A stretch of DNA of 64,000 nucleotides from Campanula takesimana. Its lineage: Eukaryota > Streptophyta > Magnoliopsida > Asterales > Campanulaceae. The stretch is from the NCBI GenBank assembly GCA_026119855.1, contig JAOWBW010000146.1, forward strand, positions 1,858,333 to 1,922,332, given 5' to 3'. The notes beneath the pieces are model-generated. The model was given only the letters and a program-made list of their open reading frames with translations, searched no databases and was not told where the DNA came from. The position numbers and the translations under genes are program-made. This document shows positions 32,730-44,115 of this stretch, in pieces; position 1 is the stretch's first letter; every line of letters begins with the position of its first letter.

Positions 32730-33480
32730 CCCGTGCTCTGCACGGGAAACCAATACTATGTCTTAAAAAATATTTTAATTATAGTTAACTAATATAGTAA
32801 TCATCATTTTAACTAATACTATCAATAATAAAAATTAATCTAAATGATTACTATTATTATAATAACTATTATAATTAATTAATACTATTGATAGTAATAG
32901 TTAATATATATTAATAGCAATGATTAATCTATATAATAATTATTATTAATATATTTATTATAATAAAATAATATTATTAATAATAATAGTAAATTGATAT
33001 AGTAACTATTATGATTAATTAATATTAAAAATTAATAATATAACTTATATAATAACTATTATAATTAACTAATGCTAATAATAGTAATAGTTAATGTATG
33101 TAGCCTATTATAGTTAACCAATATTATTAATAGTAAAAAATAACTTATAAAGTAACTATTATGGTTAACTAATACTATTAATAATAATAATTAACTTATA
33201 TATATAGTAACTATTATTGTTAACTAATAATATTAATAGTAATAGGTAACTAATACTATTAATAGTAATAGTTAACTAATATAGTAACTATTATAGTTAA
33301 CTAATACTATTAATAGTAATATTTAACTTGTATTGTAACTAATATTGTTAACTAATACTATTAATAGTAATGATTAACTTATACTATTAATAATAATAGT
33401 TAACTTATACTATTAATAGTAATAGTTAACTCATATAATTACTAATATGATTAACTAATAGTATTAGCTAAGAATGAGAA
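32730..33480. repeat. Degenerate tandem array of TTAACTAATACTATTAATAG units
   Basis: About 700 bp built from variants of a 35-45 bp unit combining 'gttaact', 'aatactatta' and 'atagtaatag', each partly palindromic. It is preceded at 32730-32746 by a perfect hairpin, CCCGTGC-TCT-GCACGGG. It is non-coding. Confidence 0.75.
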
Positions 33481-34029
33481 TATCAAAAGTCATTTAGATT
33501 TTAAGATGATGTTGTTGTGGCTTCTAAAATCAAGTTTTTACTAAAATATGTCCACATGTCAAATCCACAACACTCCTCACCAACTTTAATATATATATAT
33601 ATATATATAGATTTTGAGACTTAAATTCTTCTCTCATAAATAGATTAAATCCGAATAAATATAAAAAGATTAATTTACCTCCGGGTTACAATAAAATTTC
33701 ATAATTACATAATTGCCAAAAAATACATAAAAACTAATCTAAATGCATCAAAATCATTAATTTAAGCTCATAAAAATCTAGAAAATACATGTATAATTCC
33801 ATCTCATCTCTTCCTATACTACACATTCTAATAGGTACAAGCGTTGCAGTACTATAGGAGGTTTCACTCTACACATATAAATAGATTAGGGCAATTAAGG
33901 AAACATAACTAAAAGTTTAAAACATTAACTTGTTAATTATGACATTTATTTCGAGAGAGAGGGAGTAACTTTTTTTTTAGAACTAGTAAAAAATTTAAGC
34001 CATGAAAAGTGTATAGTCAAGGGGTATTG
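33481..34029. other. AT-rich spacer before the copia LTR
   Basis: It contains a TA microsatellite (about 33588-33610). No gene or complete transposon was identified. Confidence 0.4.
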
Positions 34030-35558
34030 TTGTCACGACCCGAAAACCCGTCTCTATTTTCTTGGTAATAAAATGATTATTTATTTATTTAATTGCTTTG
34101 TTAGGATTCATTGTTAGTGCACCCACCTTAATTTGATTGATCCATTCCACGTGTCTTTTTATGGACTTTAGGACCGCATGTAATGAAGTTCTACTTCAAT
34201 TTTTAGATAAGTCCATTTCTAGATTTTTTGTTTTCAAGGCTGAGTATTGTTCGGTTGTATCATTAGCGGTTTAGTGCTTCAAGCCATCATTTTAAGAATG
34301 CCAGCATGGAGCTCTTCAATTCTCATCAAACCGCAGTTTGCATGTTTGATGAAACCGCACATCAAGACCATTCTTCAAACCGCCCTATGCTTGGTGAAAC
34401 CGCAGAGCAGTTATTGAAGAATTAAAGAGATGTCATTTATTCCTTAGACAAACATTCCCTTATTGACAGTATAAGGATGTTGTTATGTCATGTCAAAATA
34501 ACTCTAAGTTAACTTGGAGTTTCTGCAAGGAATGTCGGTTTGTCCATCAGTTTAAATTGTTTACCGTTAGTCCTTTCTGCAACAAAGGACAATTGTCAGG
34601 TAGTGGTGCAACAACTACCTAGGACTACAAGACAAAACCAAGGACAAAAAAATGACAGCTCAACCAATGGGATTTCGACAGCACTGTACCCTTCAGATTT
34701 GATTCAAATCTTTACCCAACGGTCACAAGGGTGCTCTGCCTATAAATAGCCTTCATTATTCAACAATGAAGGTTGCTGAGCTTCAAGAGATTCATTCCCA
34801 AGTATTCAAGTTTGCTTTGAAGAGTTAAACCCAGATATTCATATCTTCAACCATCTCCATTGCAAACCCAGTTCTTCATCAAAGCTTCAAGCCTAACAAC
34901 CACTCATACTTAGCCTTTACACAGAAAGAATTCTATTTGCTCCACCATCATTTAGATACTTAGAGCATTTGATTTCTTTTCACACACACACCCGATTTAT
35001 ATGATCATATAGATTATATACTTCGAAAACACCGGTTGTTATTATAGCTTAGGTTAGACTCATTGTTTAGAGTTTAGATTTATCTTGTAAAACCTCCTCT
35101 AAATTAATACAAGTCTTATAGCTATTAGAAAATCCTAGACTAACCATCTAGGTAGAGGACGTAGTTCATTTAAGAACGAACCTCTTCAATTTGTGTGTTT
35201 GATCTTTATTTTCTGTCTTGATATTTATCTTTCTTGTTTGTGGTCTTGAACTTGTTTCCATATACGAAATGACTTGAAAGATGAATTGTGTTTTCCTTTA
35301 AACTTTAAGTTTAACTATTCTGTTGCATCATAGTGTTTTCTCAACCCGAGTCAAACTTCCAAACTCTTTAACTAACCTATTTGGCCAAACCGCAAACTCC
35401 GCTGTGCATTTTATCAGTTCGGTTCTTGTGCCTTGAACCGCAGTTGGCCAAACTGATAAGTACTCGGTTGATTTTAAGGGTATTTCGAAAAAGTTTCGGA
35501 CCGCTATTCACCCCCCCCTCTAGCGGTTCTATACCCTTGTTGCCCTCTGGGACCAACA
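34030..35558 (+). repeat. 5' LTR of a copia-type retrotransposon (left edge approximate)
   Basis: The right edge is firm: the LTR ends ...GACCAACA two bases before the primer site at 35561. The left edge is placed at TGTTG near 34030; TGTTAG at 34099 or 34112 are alternatives. The inferred length of about 1.4-1.5 kb and a TATA box at 34739-34748 (roughly the middle) give a long transcribed R-U5 region, as in SIRE/Maximus-type copia elements. The matching 3' LTR is not in the window. Confidence 0.6.
34739..34748 (+). promoter_or_regulatory. TATA box of the copia LTR
   Basis: CCTATAAATAGCC in the middle of the LTR is a near-consensus plant TATA box. Transcription would begin about 30 bp downstream. 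Confidence 0.65.
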
Positions 35559-35560
35559 AG

Positions 35561-35572
35561 TGGTATCAGAGC
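35561..35572 (+). other. Primer binding site (initiator tRNA-Met)
   Basis: TGGTATCAGAGC, the standard plant copia minus-strand primer site, lies two bases after the LTR end. Confidence 0.92.
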
Positions 35573-35622
35573 GTATCCACCAAACTTGTTTTTACAAGCT
35601 TAACCGCTTGGGTGCTGATCCA

Positions 35623-37401
35623 ATGGCAAACACAAACACCCATATGATGCAAACATCCAATTCGAATCACTTACCGATTCTGGATGAAGATAGTTTTATT
35701 TTTTGGAAAGATAGGATGATGAAACACATGATTTCATGTGATCGTAGACTGTGGACCGCGGTTACTGATGGACCATATGTCCCTATGAAAGCTAATCCAC
35801 GTGTAGGAACCGCAGGAGAAGAAGCTGAAGTTAAGAAATTAGAAAGTGAATGGACTGATGCAGACCGCATCAATGTGGATTTTGATGGAAGAGCTATGTC
35901 CATGCTAGTGTCAGCTATTGACCTGAGGACTCATTCTAAGGTGCTTCACTGCAAAACCGCAAAGGCTACCTGGGATGCTATAGTTGATTTTCTGGAAGGA
36001 GATTCAGATACCAAGAAGAACCGCCTCTATCAACAGAGAAGACTCTTTGACTATTTTGTTAAAGATCCTAAGGAATCTCTTAGACAATGCTATGAGAGGT
36101 TTATTGATATTGTTAACGTTTGTTTTTCTCTTGGACATGTCTATTCTAATACAGATTTGAACATGAGATTCATGCAAGCACTTGGTAGCAAATGGCTGAT
36201 CAAAACTACTAACATTGAAGACAACAAGGACTTGGAAGCTCTTGATCTTCGACACTTGTATGCCATGCTGAAGGTTTTTGAATTTAAGCTTGAAGAGGTC
36301 CATGAAACCGAAAGCAGATTTAAGACCCTCTCTCTAGCTGCATTCAACAATACCTCATCTCCTGTCTACAATCCAGACCATCATCAAACCGCTCCTCACC
36401 TCCACTTGCAAACCGCTCCTCCTGACCAAAATGTTCCTAGATATAATCCTCAAACCGCACCTTCTGAATATTACCAGCAGTCTCAACAATCCTATCCTCA
36501 ATCACATCAACCATATCCTCAATCTTATCAATCTTATCAGCAGTCTCATCAATCCTACACTCCTCCTCAAAGTTCTTATGCTCAGAGTGTAGGATCACAA
36601 TCCTCAAGTTCTACTCAAGTTGATTTTGATGAAATGGATGATGAAGAATTTGCTTTGTATGTGAAGAGATACACCAAGTTCAGGAAAAATAATAGATCTC
36701 AATTTCCATCCAAAGGCCCAGCAAAGTTTGTCCCTCCAACCAGATTCAACAAAACTGCAGATCCCAAGACAAGGGAAGACTTGGTTTGTTATAACTGCAG
36801 ACAACCAGGTCACTTTGCGTCAAGTTGTCCTAAACCGCGCTATGAAGCCGCGCCAGCAAAGAAACCATTCAACAAGAAGTTCGTGAAAAGAAGAGGAATG
36901 GTAGCTGACCAAGGAGATCAACCGCTGACATGGATGGGTTCAGACTCAGATGAAAGTGATGATGAAGAAACTGCTAATCTCTGTCTCATGGGATTTGAAG
37001 AAAGAATTGAAATTGATGAAAGCCTTCCACTGCCAAAACAACAAATGAAGTCAGTTTCACCTAAGACTCCTGAGGCTAGATCAAGCAGAGCTCCTACAAC
37101 ACCAAACTACACTCCCGAGGTTCAAGCAGACCAAAGTCATGATGATCAGGTACTAGAACGTGCAAACATTATATGTCAACAACACACTGTACTTAAAAAG
37201 GCATATAAACTAATGGCTGCGGAACTTGAAGAATCCCAACGTGTATGTAAATCCCACAAGGAGGAAATTGAAAATCTCAAGCTCCAAATTGCTGGGGTAT
37301 CTACTATTGTGGATGAAAACCGCTATCTGAAGGACAGAACCGAGGTACTTCTCACCCAAATCCATGATCTTACGTACAAAGGGATGACCTCCAAAAAGTG
37401 A
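35623..37401 (+). CDS. gag: Copia Gag polyprotein
   Basis: ATG at 35623 opens a frame of 592 residues to a stop at 37399. The N-terminal capsid-like part (FIFWKDRMMKHMIS...RLWTAV) is of the UBN2/DUF4219 type of plant copia Gag. A low-complexity Gln/Ser/Tyr/Pro segment follows (about residues 260-330), then a CCHC zinc knuckle CYNCRQPGHFASSC near residue 390, an acidic stretch (GSDSDESDDEE), and a C-terminal coiled coil. The coiled-coil coding continues in another frame after a one-base slip near 37375-37385 (DDLQKVTDVW), so the stop is secondary. Such long Gag extensions are seen in SIRE/Maximus-like elements. This is the best-preserved retroelement frame in the window. Confidence 0.85.
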   Translation: MANTNTHMMQTSNSNHLPILDEDSFIFWKDRMMKHMISCDRRLWTAVTDGPYVPMKANPRVGTAGEEAEVKKLESEWTDADRINVDFDGRAMSMLVSAIDLRTHSKVLHCKTAKATWDAIVDFLEGDSDTKKNRLYQQRRLFDYFVKDPKESLRQCYERFIDIVNVCFSLGHVYSNTDLNMRFMQALGSKWLIKTTNIEDNKDLEALDLRHLYAMLKVFEFKLEEVHETESRFKTLSLAAFNNTSSPVYNPDHHQTAPHLHLQTAPPDQNVPRYNPQTAPSEYYQQSQQSYPQSHQPYPQSYQSYQQSHQSYTPPQSSYAQSVGSQSSSSTQVDFDEMDDEEFALYVKRYTKFRKNNRSQFPSKGPAKFVPPTRFNKTADPKTREDLVCYNCRQPGHFASSCPKPRYEAAPAKKPFNKKFVKRRGMVADQGDQPLTWMGSDSDESDDEETANLCLMGFEERIEIDESLPLPKQQMKSVSPKTPEARSSRAPTTPNYTPEVQADQSHDDQVLERANIICQQHTVLKKAYKLMAAELEESQRVCKSHKEEIENLKLQIAGVSTIVDENRYLKDRTEVLLTQIHDLTYKGMTSKK

Positions 37402-40103
37402 CCGATGTATGGACCAAGTCTGGTGTCACTGTGGAACAAATCCTAAATTCACAAATTCCTACTTCGGATAAAAGTGGATTGGGGTTTAAAACCGATGATG
37501 GGTGTAAGTGTCCTTGTCTCTGTGCCGAAGGTGGTGTGAAACCTACTGAACAAACCAAAGAAATTCTAAGGTTAATCATGCTGGTAAAAAGGGCTCAAAA
37601 CAAGAAATTAAAAGGCAAAATTATTTCTTTGAGTACCCTAAAAACCAGACTGGGAGAGATTCAAAGTGGAAAGAGAAATCCATAGCGGCTGAGGCAACCA
37701 AGGAAGTATTGAGTGATGAAACCGCTCCTAGTCGGTTTAAGGAAATTCCTATCATTTTCCCTAAAGCCACACCTAAGAGGAAGGTTGAGCTCAAGAAGGT
37801 AATCTTTGTTAAAGCCAAAACCGCTGACCCAGTAAAACATGAGAAACCGAAGGACAGTAAAGGGTTTGTAAAACCGCAACCAAAACCTGGATTTATTCAT
37901 TGTGCTATTTGTGCTGATTTTGGTCATAGTGCTGGTCATTGTCTTTTAAGATTCACACCCAATGCCAAGGGACGTAAAAATCCTAAGGTCAAACAAGTGT
38001 GGGTCCCAAAAAGCTGCTAACCCTAGGACCCAAGGAATAAGGGGGACCAAAACCTTTCATGTTTATTTTTCAGATTTCATGTTTTATGGCTGGAACCGCG
38101 AAGAAGAAGAAGGATCTCTGGTATTTGGATAGTGGATGCTCACGACACATGACTGGAGATTCCGAACTACTCTGCAGTTTCATCCAAATGAAAGGTCCCC
38201 AGTAGTGTTTGGTAACAACAAGAAAGGAGAAACAGTAGGATATGGAGCAATCAAACGAGGAAAGGTGACTATTGAAAATGTGTCATTAGTAGAAGGACTC
38301 AAGCACAACCTTCTCTCCATATCTCAGTTTTGTGACAAAGGATGAACTGCATCTTCACATCAACTAACTGTTATATCAAAGATGCTTCCTCTGAAGTCAC
38401 TCTACTGACTGGCAACAGAACAGGTGATGTTTATATGATAGATTTGAGTAATATTGTTTCTATTGCTGACCTCTGTTTTGTAGCCAAAAACATAAGTGAA
38501 AGCAGCTGGTTATGGCATAAGCGGCTCAGCCACTTGAACTTCAAGTATCTAGCAAAACTGCACAGGGATGGTCTAGTAAAAGGACTACCCAAAGTGGCTG
38601 ACCTAGTAAAACCGCACCTTCAACGAACCGCTGTTTGCAATTGCTGCACATGGATTTATTTGGACCTGTCCCAACCGCCAGTATTGGAGGAAACCGCTAT
38701 ACACTTGTGGTGGTTGATGATTATTCAAGATATACATGGGTGGAATGATGGCCTCTAAAGATGATACTTATGGCATCGTAACCGCTCTCTTTAGACAGCT
38801 CCAAACTCAAAAATTGGATGACATTGTTGCCGTGCGTTCAGATAATGGAACCGAATTTACAAACAATGGTGTTGCTCAATATTGTGATGATCATGGAATT
38901 GATCATAACTTCTCTGCCGCTGGGGTTCCACAACAGAATGGAGTTGTAGAAAGAAAGAACAGGACTTTGATTGAAGCGCCGGGAAGACAATGATTGCAGA
39001 AGCAAAGCTTCCCAAATACTTCTGGGCCGAAGCCATCAATACCGCATGTTTCACCCAGAACCGCTCCCTAATCATCAAAGTTCACAATAAGACTCCTTAT
39101 GAATTGTGGAGAGGCAGATCACCCAACATTGCCTTCTTCAGATATTTGGATGCAAGTGCTACATCTTGTACAATGGCAAAGAGTATCGAGGTAATTTGAT
39201 GCTAAGGCCGATGAAGGTATTTTTGTTGGTTATTCAAAACACTCCAAAGCTTTTCGTTGTTTCAATAAGACATCTTTAAAAATTGTAGAGTCAGTCCATG
39301 TTACATTTGATGAACATAATCTTCTTGAGCCACATATGGCTCCAAATGTTGCTGATGATTTCAGTGGTTTTGAGACAGGTACATCTTACCTTAATCGTGC
39401 AACCGCAAATGACCAACCTACTCAAACCGCACCATCAGGTTCTCCAGCCGCTCCAAATCAAACCGAAGGTGTTGCTGTAGAACCGCATTCTTCTGATCCC
39501 ATTCAAACCGTTGATCCAGTTCCCAACATCACCTTCAATGAAGATTTCAATGAATATCAAGAAGAGCCTCCTCTGGAAAATCTTCAAGAAATAGTGGTTC
39601 ATGATGACCTCCCTCCAGAATCAATGAGCAATCATAGAGACCATCCACAACTAATGTTATAGGTCCTATCAGTTCTGGTGTTCAAAACAAGAGGAAGCTT
39701 AACACATAGAGATAACCACAGTTTGTTCTCAACCGCACTGATATCTCAGATGGAACCGAAGAAGGTAGATGAAGCTCTAAGTGATCCAAGTTGGGTAGCT
39801 GCAATGCAAGAAGAGCTTAATCAGTTTGAAAGATGCAGAGTTTGGACTCTAGTTCCAAGGCCCAGAGATCACACTTAATTGGAACAAAATGGGTATACAG
39901 AAATAAGATGGATGAAAATGGTACCATTACAAGAAACAAAGCAAGGTTGGTTGCTCAAGGTTATAGGCAAGAAGAAGGGATTGATTATGATGAAACCTTT
40001 GCCCTGTAGCCAGACTTGAAGCCATTAGATTTGTTCCTGGCCTATGCCTCCTTCAAGAAATTCAAGTTATATCAAATGGATGTGAAGAGTGCATTTCTGA
40101 ATG
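37402..40103 (+). pseudogene. pol: Copia protease-integrase-reverse transcriptase region, frame-broken
   Basis: Domains follow copia order but across at least six frame changes or stops. A second CCHC knuckle (CAICADFGHSAGHC) lies at about 37909-37950. Protease WYLDSGCSRHMTG is at about 38118-38157 (catalytic DSG). The GAG-pre-integrase signature WLWHKRLSHLNFKYLAKL is at about 38508-38565. Integrase has MDLFGP (first Asp) near 38650, RSDNGTEF (second Asp) near 38838 and NGVVERKNRTL (Glu) near 38940. The start of reverse transcriptase is DPSWVAAMQEELNQFE (39785) through VKSAFLN (40083). The element is cut by the scaffold gap. Breaks include a frameshift within the protease, a stop at 38343, frame changes around 38600-38760, a stop at 38991 and a stop near 40008. 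Confidence 0.85.
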
Positions 40104-40203
40104 NNNNNNNNNNNNNNNNNNNNNNNNNNNNNNNNNNNNNNNNNNNNNNNNNNNNNNNNNNNNNNNNNNNNNNNNNNNNNNNNNNNNNNNNNNNNNNNNN
40201 NNN
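40104..40203. other. Assembly gap (100 N)
   Basis: Exactly 100 undetermined bases, the usual placeholder for a scaffold gap of unknown size. It joins a plus-strand copia reverse transcriptase to the inside of a minus-strand gypsy polyprotein, so at least the rest of the copia Pol and 3' LTR, and the gypsy RT/IN region, are missing or lie elsewhere. Confidence 0.98.
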
Positions 40204-43200
40204 GAACCTTTTGAGGTCTTCTTGCAGTCGGTCCCAGTTGGTCACCATTGCCTCCTCTTCCTCCTAGGTCCCGGTTTGCGTTCCCCCCCCTTAATGAAGA
40301 AGTGGCTTATGTCAAAAGTGTAGGGACGGAGGGTACGGGAGCTTTGTAAGGATCCCTTGGCCCTGGCTCGGCTTTTCTCTCGGCCATCTTCTTATCCATC
40401 GCAAGATCCTCGGGTCTCGGCTCGTACCCCAAACCGTGGAACGTCTTTTGCTCCTTGATTTCGATAACCCTGTGGGTCCCTTGGAGCCTCCTTCCTAGAC
40501 AAGCCCTGGGAGATAGTGCATTAGGCGCATCATTTTCATGGCGGGAGGGATTTTGTCCTTGGTAAGTGTGAGGTCCATGCAATGGACGTGGGTGTGAAGC
40601 CGGTCAAGATTATATTACTCCCTTCATGTTGGATTTCCAATACGGGGATCCCATTAGTGTTGGTCCCCTCCGTAGTGACGTTATCCCCGTAGATTACAGT
40701 CAAATTCCCTCCCTGTACAAATTTTACACATTGATGTAGGGTGGAGGCGACCCCATTGACTATGTGTAGCCAAGGGCACCCCAGCAAGGCGGTGAAGGAG
40801 ATCGGGATGTCAAGCACTTGGAAGTCGGTTGGAATTTTCTGTTCCACAAACCATAAATTCAAAGTCGCCACCCCAAGAACCGACCGGCTGTGGAGTCGTA
40901 TGCTTTGACAGTTACCAAAGGGGTCTCAGATCCGTCGTCTTGAGGCCGAGTAAATCCATCATTTTAGCTGGAAGGACGTTCATAGCCGAGCCATTATCAA
41001 CCAATACTCGTGGGAGACGGCGCCCATCCAACTGTACTGTGATGTACAAGGCTTCATTGTGATTAGCCCCAGACTTGGGCAAGTCACAGTCGGTGAATGT
41101 GACTATATTCCCATATTGGATGCTTCCAATCATTTGTACGGCCTCTTCGGGGGTAGCTGTGGTGGGGACCATGGTTCGGGCCAAATGCTCCTCCAACTTG
41201 AGCTTGTGAGGGTATGACGAAGTGAGAAGGGACCACAGAGAGATGTTGGCCTGCGTATTTTTAGTTGGGTGAGAATAGGATCCTCTCTTTCAAGATCCGG
41301 GGTGCTTGTTTCCTTAGCGAACGGTGGTGGCGAGCGGTGTTCAGGTGGAGGCGTTTTTTAGGATTCTCGGTGTGTACTTGTCCGGAACGAGTTAGGACGT
41401 TTACTTCCGGGGGGTCACAATCCTTTGCTGGTTCTTCCACAGGCATGTGTGGGTTCTTGGTTGAGTAGGGCCATGCCTCTTTCCTCAGCTCATTTACAGT
41501 AACCATTCTTTGCGTGGTGTAGGCAGACTCACGGAGTTTTTCAAATGAAACCAGGCAGTCGCCTTGTTCCTTCCCCTCCCCTACAGTTTCGCGGAGTTTT
41601 TTCCAGTGTCACATACAGCAATAATGATCCGGAGCATCGACCCGTCCTCAAACGGAGGTGAGGGCGGGAGTGGCGGTAATGACAGGAAGTCATCTAAGGT
41701 AGGAAATTTTCTTCTTCTCCTGCAGGCTGGTTTAAAGAGAGTACGGGGGAGACACTTCGTCCTCACTTTCACACCAGGCTTGAAGCTCTTCCCGGGATAG
41801 GGAACGGCCGCCTCTCTCATCTGTGCAAGGTGCCTCCAGTAGTCATATTCCCCCTGGGTTCTTGCAGCCTCCATACCTTCGGTTCCGTAATGACAACACA
41901 CCCTTCTTATTACTCTTTCGCCGCTTGATGAGTCACCAACTTCCATAACATGATAGTGCTCATCGTGGGGAATGCAACATTTGCTCATCATGGTCAACGC
42001 TTCCCAAAGCTCGTTTGATGGCCATTTCCATTTCCTCCGCGCAGTCTTCGTAGGTCAATTTGTGTTTAGTGAGCTTAATCACTTTTAATTCGCCCTCTTG
42101 GCCAGGAACCTTTGCGCTCATCACGGTAGTCATCATGCTGTCAGGAGGACATTCCATTTTTCCCTTTTGCACGCAGTCCCACAAGATGTCTTTCCATCTT
42201 TCCCCAACTTCAATCAGAGGGGTGTTGAATTCCCAAAGATTTATCGTTGTCGGCTCGAATTTGATCATGTTCACTCTGCTTTGGCCAAATTCGATCATGT
42301 TGACCCTCCTGTTGTTCGGAAACGGGTTATTGACCACGTTCGGCCCCCTGGGGTGTTCGAGTTTCCCTTTAGCAATCAAATCCAAGATAATGCGTTTCAC
42401 TATGGAGCAATCATCGGTGTTATGCCCCTGGTAGTTGTGGAAAGCACACCACTTGTTCTCATCTGTGAACCTTTCCAGATTTTTGGGCTGAAAGTTGATC
42501 AAAGGTTTCGTGAGGCCTTGCTTCACTAATCCCTCAAAGACTTTGCTAATGGGCATTCCAAAATCCTCAAACCTCACATAGGGGCATTTTTCAGAGTTAC
42601 CCGGCTTTGGTAAGACCTGCTTTGGACCTTCCCCTTGGATGTTGTTGATGACCCCCGAGACTTCTTTCCCTTTGCCCGTGGTGGGAGGTCGGTATCGGTA
42701 AGAATTGCTATTGCCCTGGGCGGCGGATTGCTCACTGAGAGCCTTCTCAAACTTCGACCCTGCGGTTACCATGGCCCGGAGATTGGGGTAAAAGTGATGG
42801 CTGATTAGAGCACGCGGCTGCGGTTTTAAGCATGATTGGAAGATGTCTAATTATTCATCTTCGGTGGGCGGGTTAGAGATTTCCCTAAGTTTACAGTTCC
42901 AACGTTTATAGAACTCACCGATCGGCTCATCGCCCTTTTGCAAAGTGCTTTGCAAGTCGGTGCGGTTGGTTTCCCATTCTAGGTTGGATCGGTACTTGGT
43001 GAGGAATGCTTCCTGAATGCGACCCCAACTTACTCGTGATTCGTCCTTGAGGTTGAAAAAACCACTTAAGAGCGTTTCCTCTCAGGGATAATTGGAAGTG
43101 ATCACCCATTTTGCTGTACAGTGCAACCCTTCGCCCTCATTGCTAAAGTGTAGGCGTTGAGGTGAGTTTTGCGGGCAAGCAGTCCCATCAAACTTGTCTA

Positions 43201-44115
43201 TTTCTGGCATTTTGAACTTATGCGGAAAAGGCACAATCTTGTCGGGATCAGTAACTCCCGATGAGGTTTTCTTTTCATTCAAAGTCTCAAACTTATCCTC
43301 CATCTGTTTCAACTTCTCGATCAGCCACCCCATTTGGGAATTCACTTGTGGGCTAGAATTGATGGATCCCATGGTCCGGGTTGTTACCGGCATCACCGTT
43401 GGAGGCACAGTGGTGGATGGTATATTCTGAGGAAGGCTTTGAGGTGGCACATGGGTGTAGACGTACCCATACCCTTGGTCATTCGCCGGGGTAACGCGGG
43501 GGTGCCTCGGAGATTTGGGCTGCCGAGTAGTGGAATGGGAATGCCGCCCCTTGCGATGCATTGGCAGGGTCGGCGGTGGTAATCCGGCAGTGGCCGGGGC
43601 TGAAAAAGCTTGACCCGTCGGGACCGGGCCATATGGGTTGAACCCGGGAGGATATGAGGATGGACCTCCCGGAAAGGCGAAGGGAGCTTGTGTGGCTGAC
43701 ACATTTAATTGAGTTGCGGTTTGATATGAGGGACGTGAGGTCGCCATATTGGGGTAGGTTTGAGGTGGGGGAACCCTATTATAATCGCAAGGCGGCATGT
43801 TCTCAATTTCATCTTCGTCTGTGATTTCAACGAATCCCCCATCATTTTCAAATATCACGGCCACCCCCTCTGTCTCATGGCCTCTACAACCCGTCTCTGT
43901 GTGTCCTCTTCCTGCTTCCTAGTGATTTCTTCCCGGGCCCTGGCGGCCTCCAAAGCTTGTATCAACTCTTCCTTAGTAAGCCCATCCGTATCAACCGCAT
44001 TGTCACCCCCACTACTACTTCCTGCCGGACTAGTCATTCGGAGTAGCCTGAGTGAAACTGCTGATGAACTATCGGACTCGGCACTGAACAGACGCTGACC
44101 GGAACTCTGACCCAC
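40204..44115 (-). pseudogene. Tat/Ogre-like gypsy Gag and protease, frame-broken
   Basis: The minus strand reads Gag from about 44115 downward. An N-terminal coiled coil (EELIQALEAARAREEITRKQ) is followed by a Pro-rich linker, then FPHKFKMPEIDKFDG at the start of the capsid region (about 43190-43240), the capsid remainder (about 42780-43080), a Tat-type knuckle CAFHNYQGHNTDDC (about 42385-42430), and the protease with VLVDNGSAMNVLP (about 40970-41010) and FQVLDIPISFTALLGCPWLH (about 40760-40820). The frames 43855-44115, 43082-43864, 41960-42772, 41581-41997, 40912-41196 and 40536-40871 are separate, so there are several shifts or stops. The AFHNYQGHNTDDC and DNGSAMNVLP versions are typical of the Tat lineage (Ogre, Retand). 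RT and integrase are lost in the gap. Confidence 0.82.

Noticed and set aside
40016..40267. Open frame spanning the gap
   Set aside because: It crosses 100 undetermined bases joining two different retroelements.
41265..43704. Plus-strand and alternate minus-strand frames across the gypsy Gag region
   Set aside because: Shadows of the Tat/Ogre Gag and protease frames, which have the CCHC-like knuckle and the DNGSAMNVLP protease motif.
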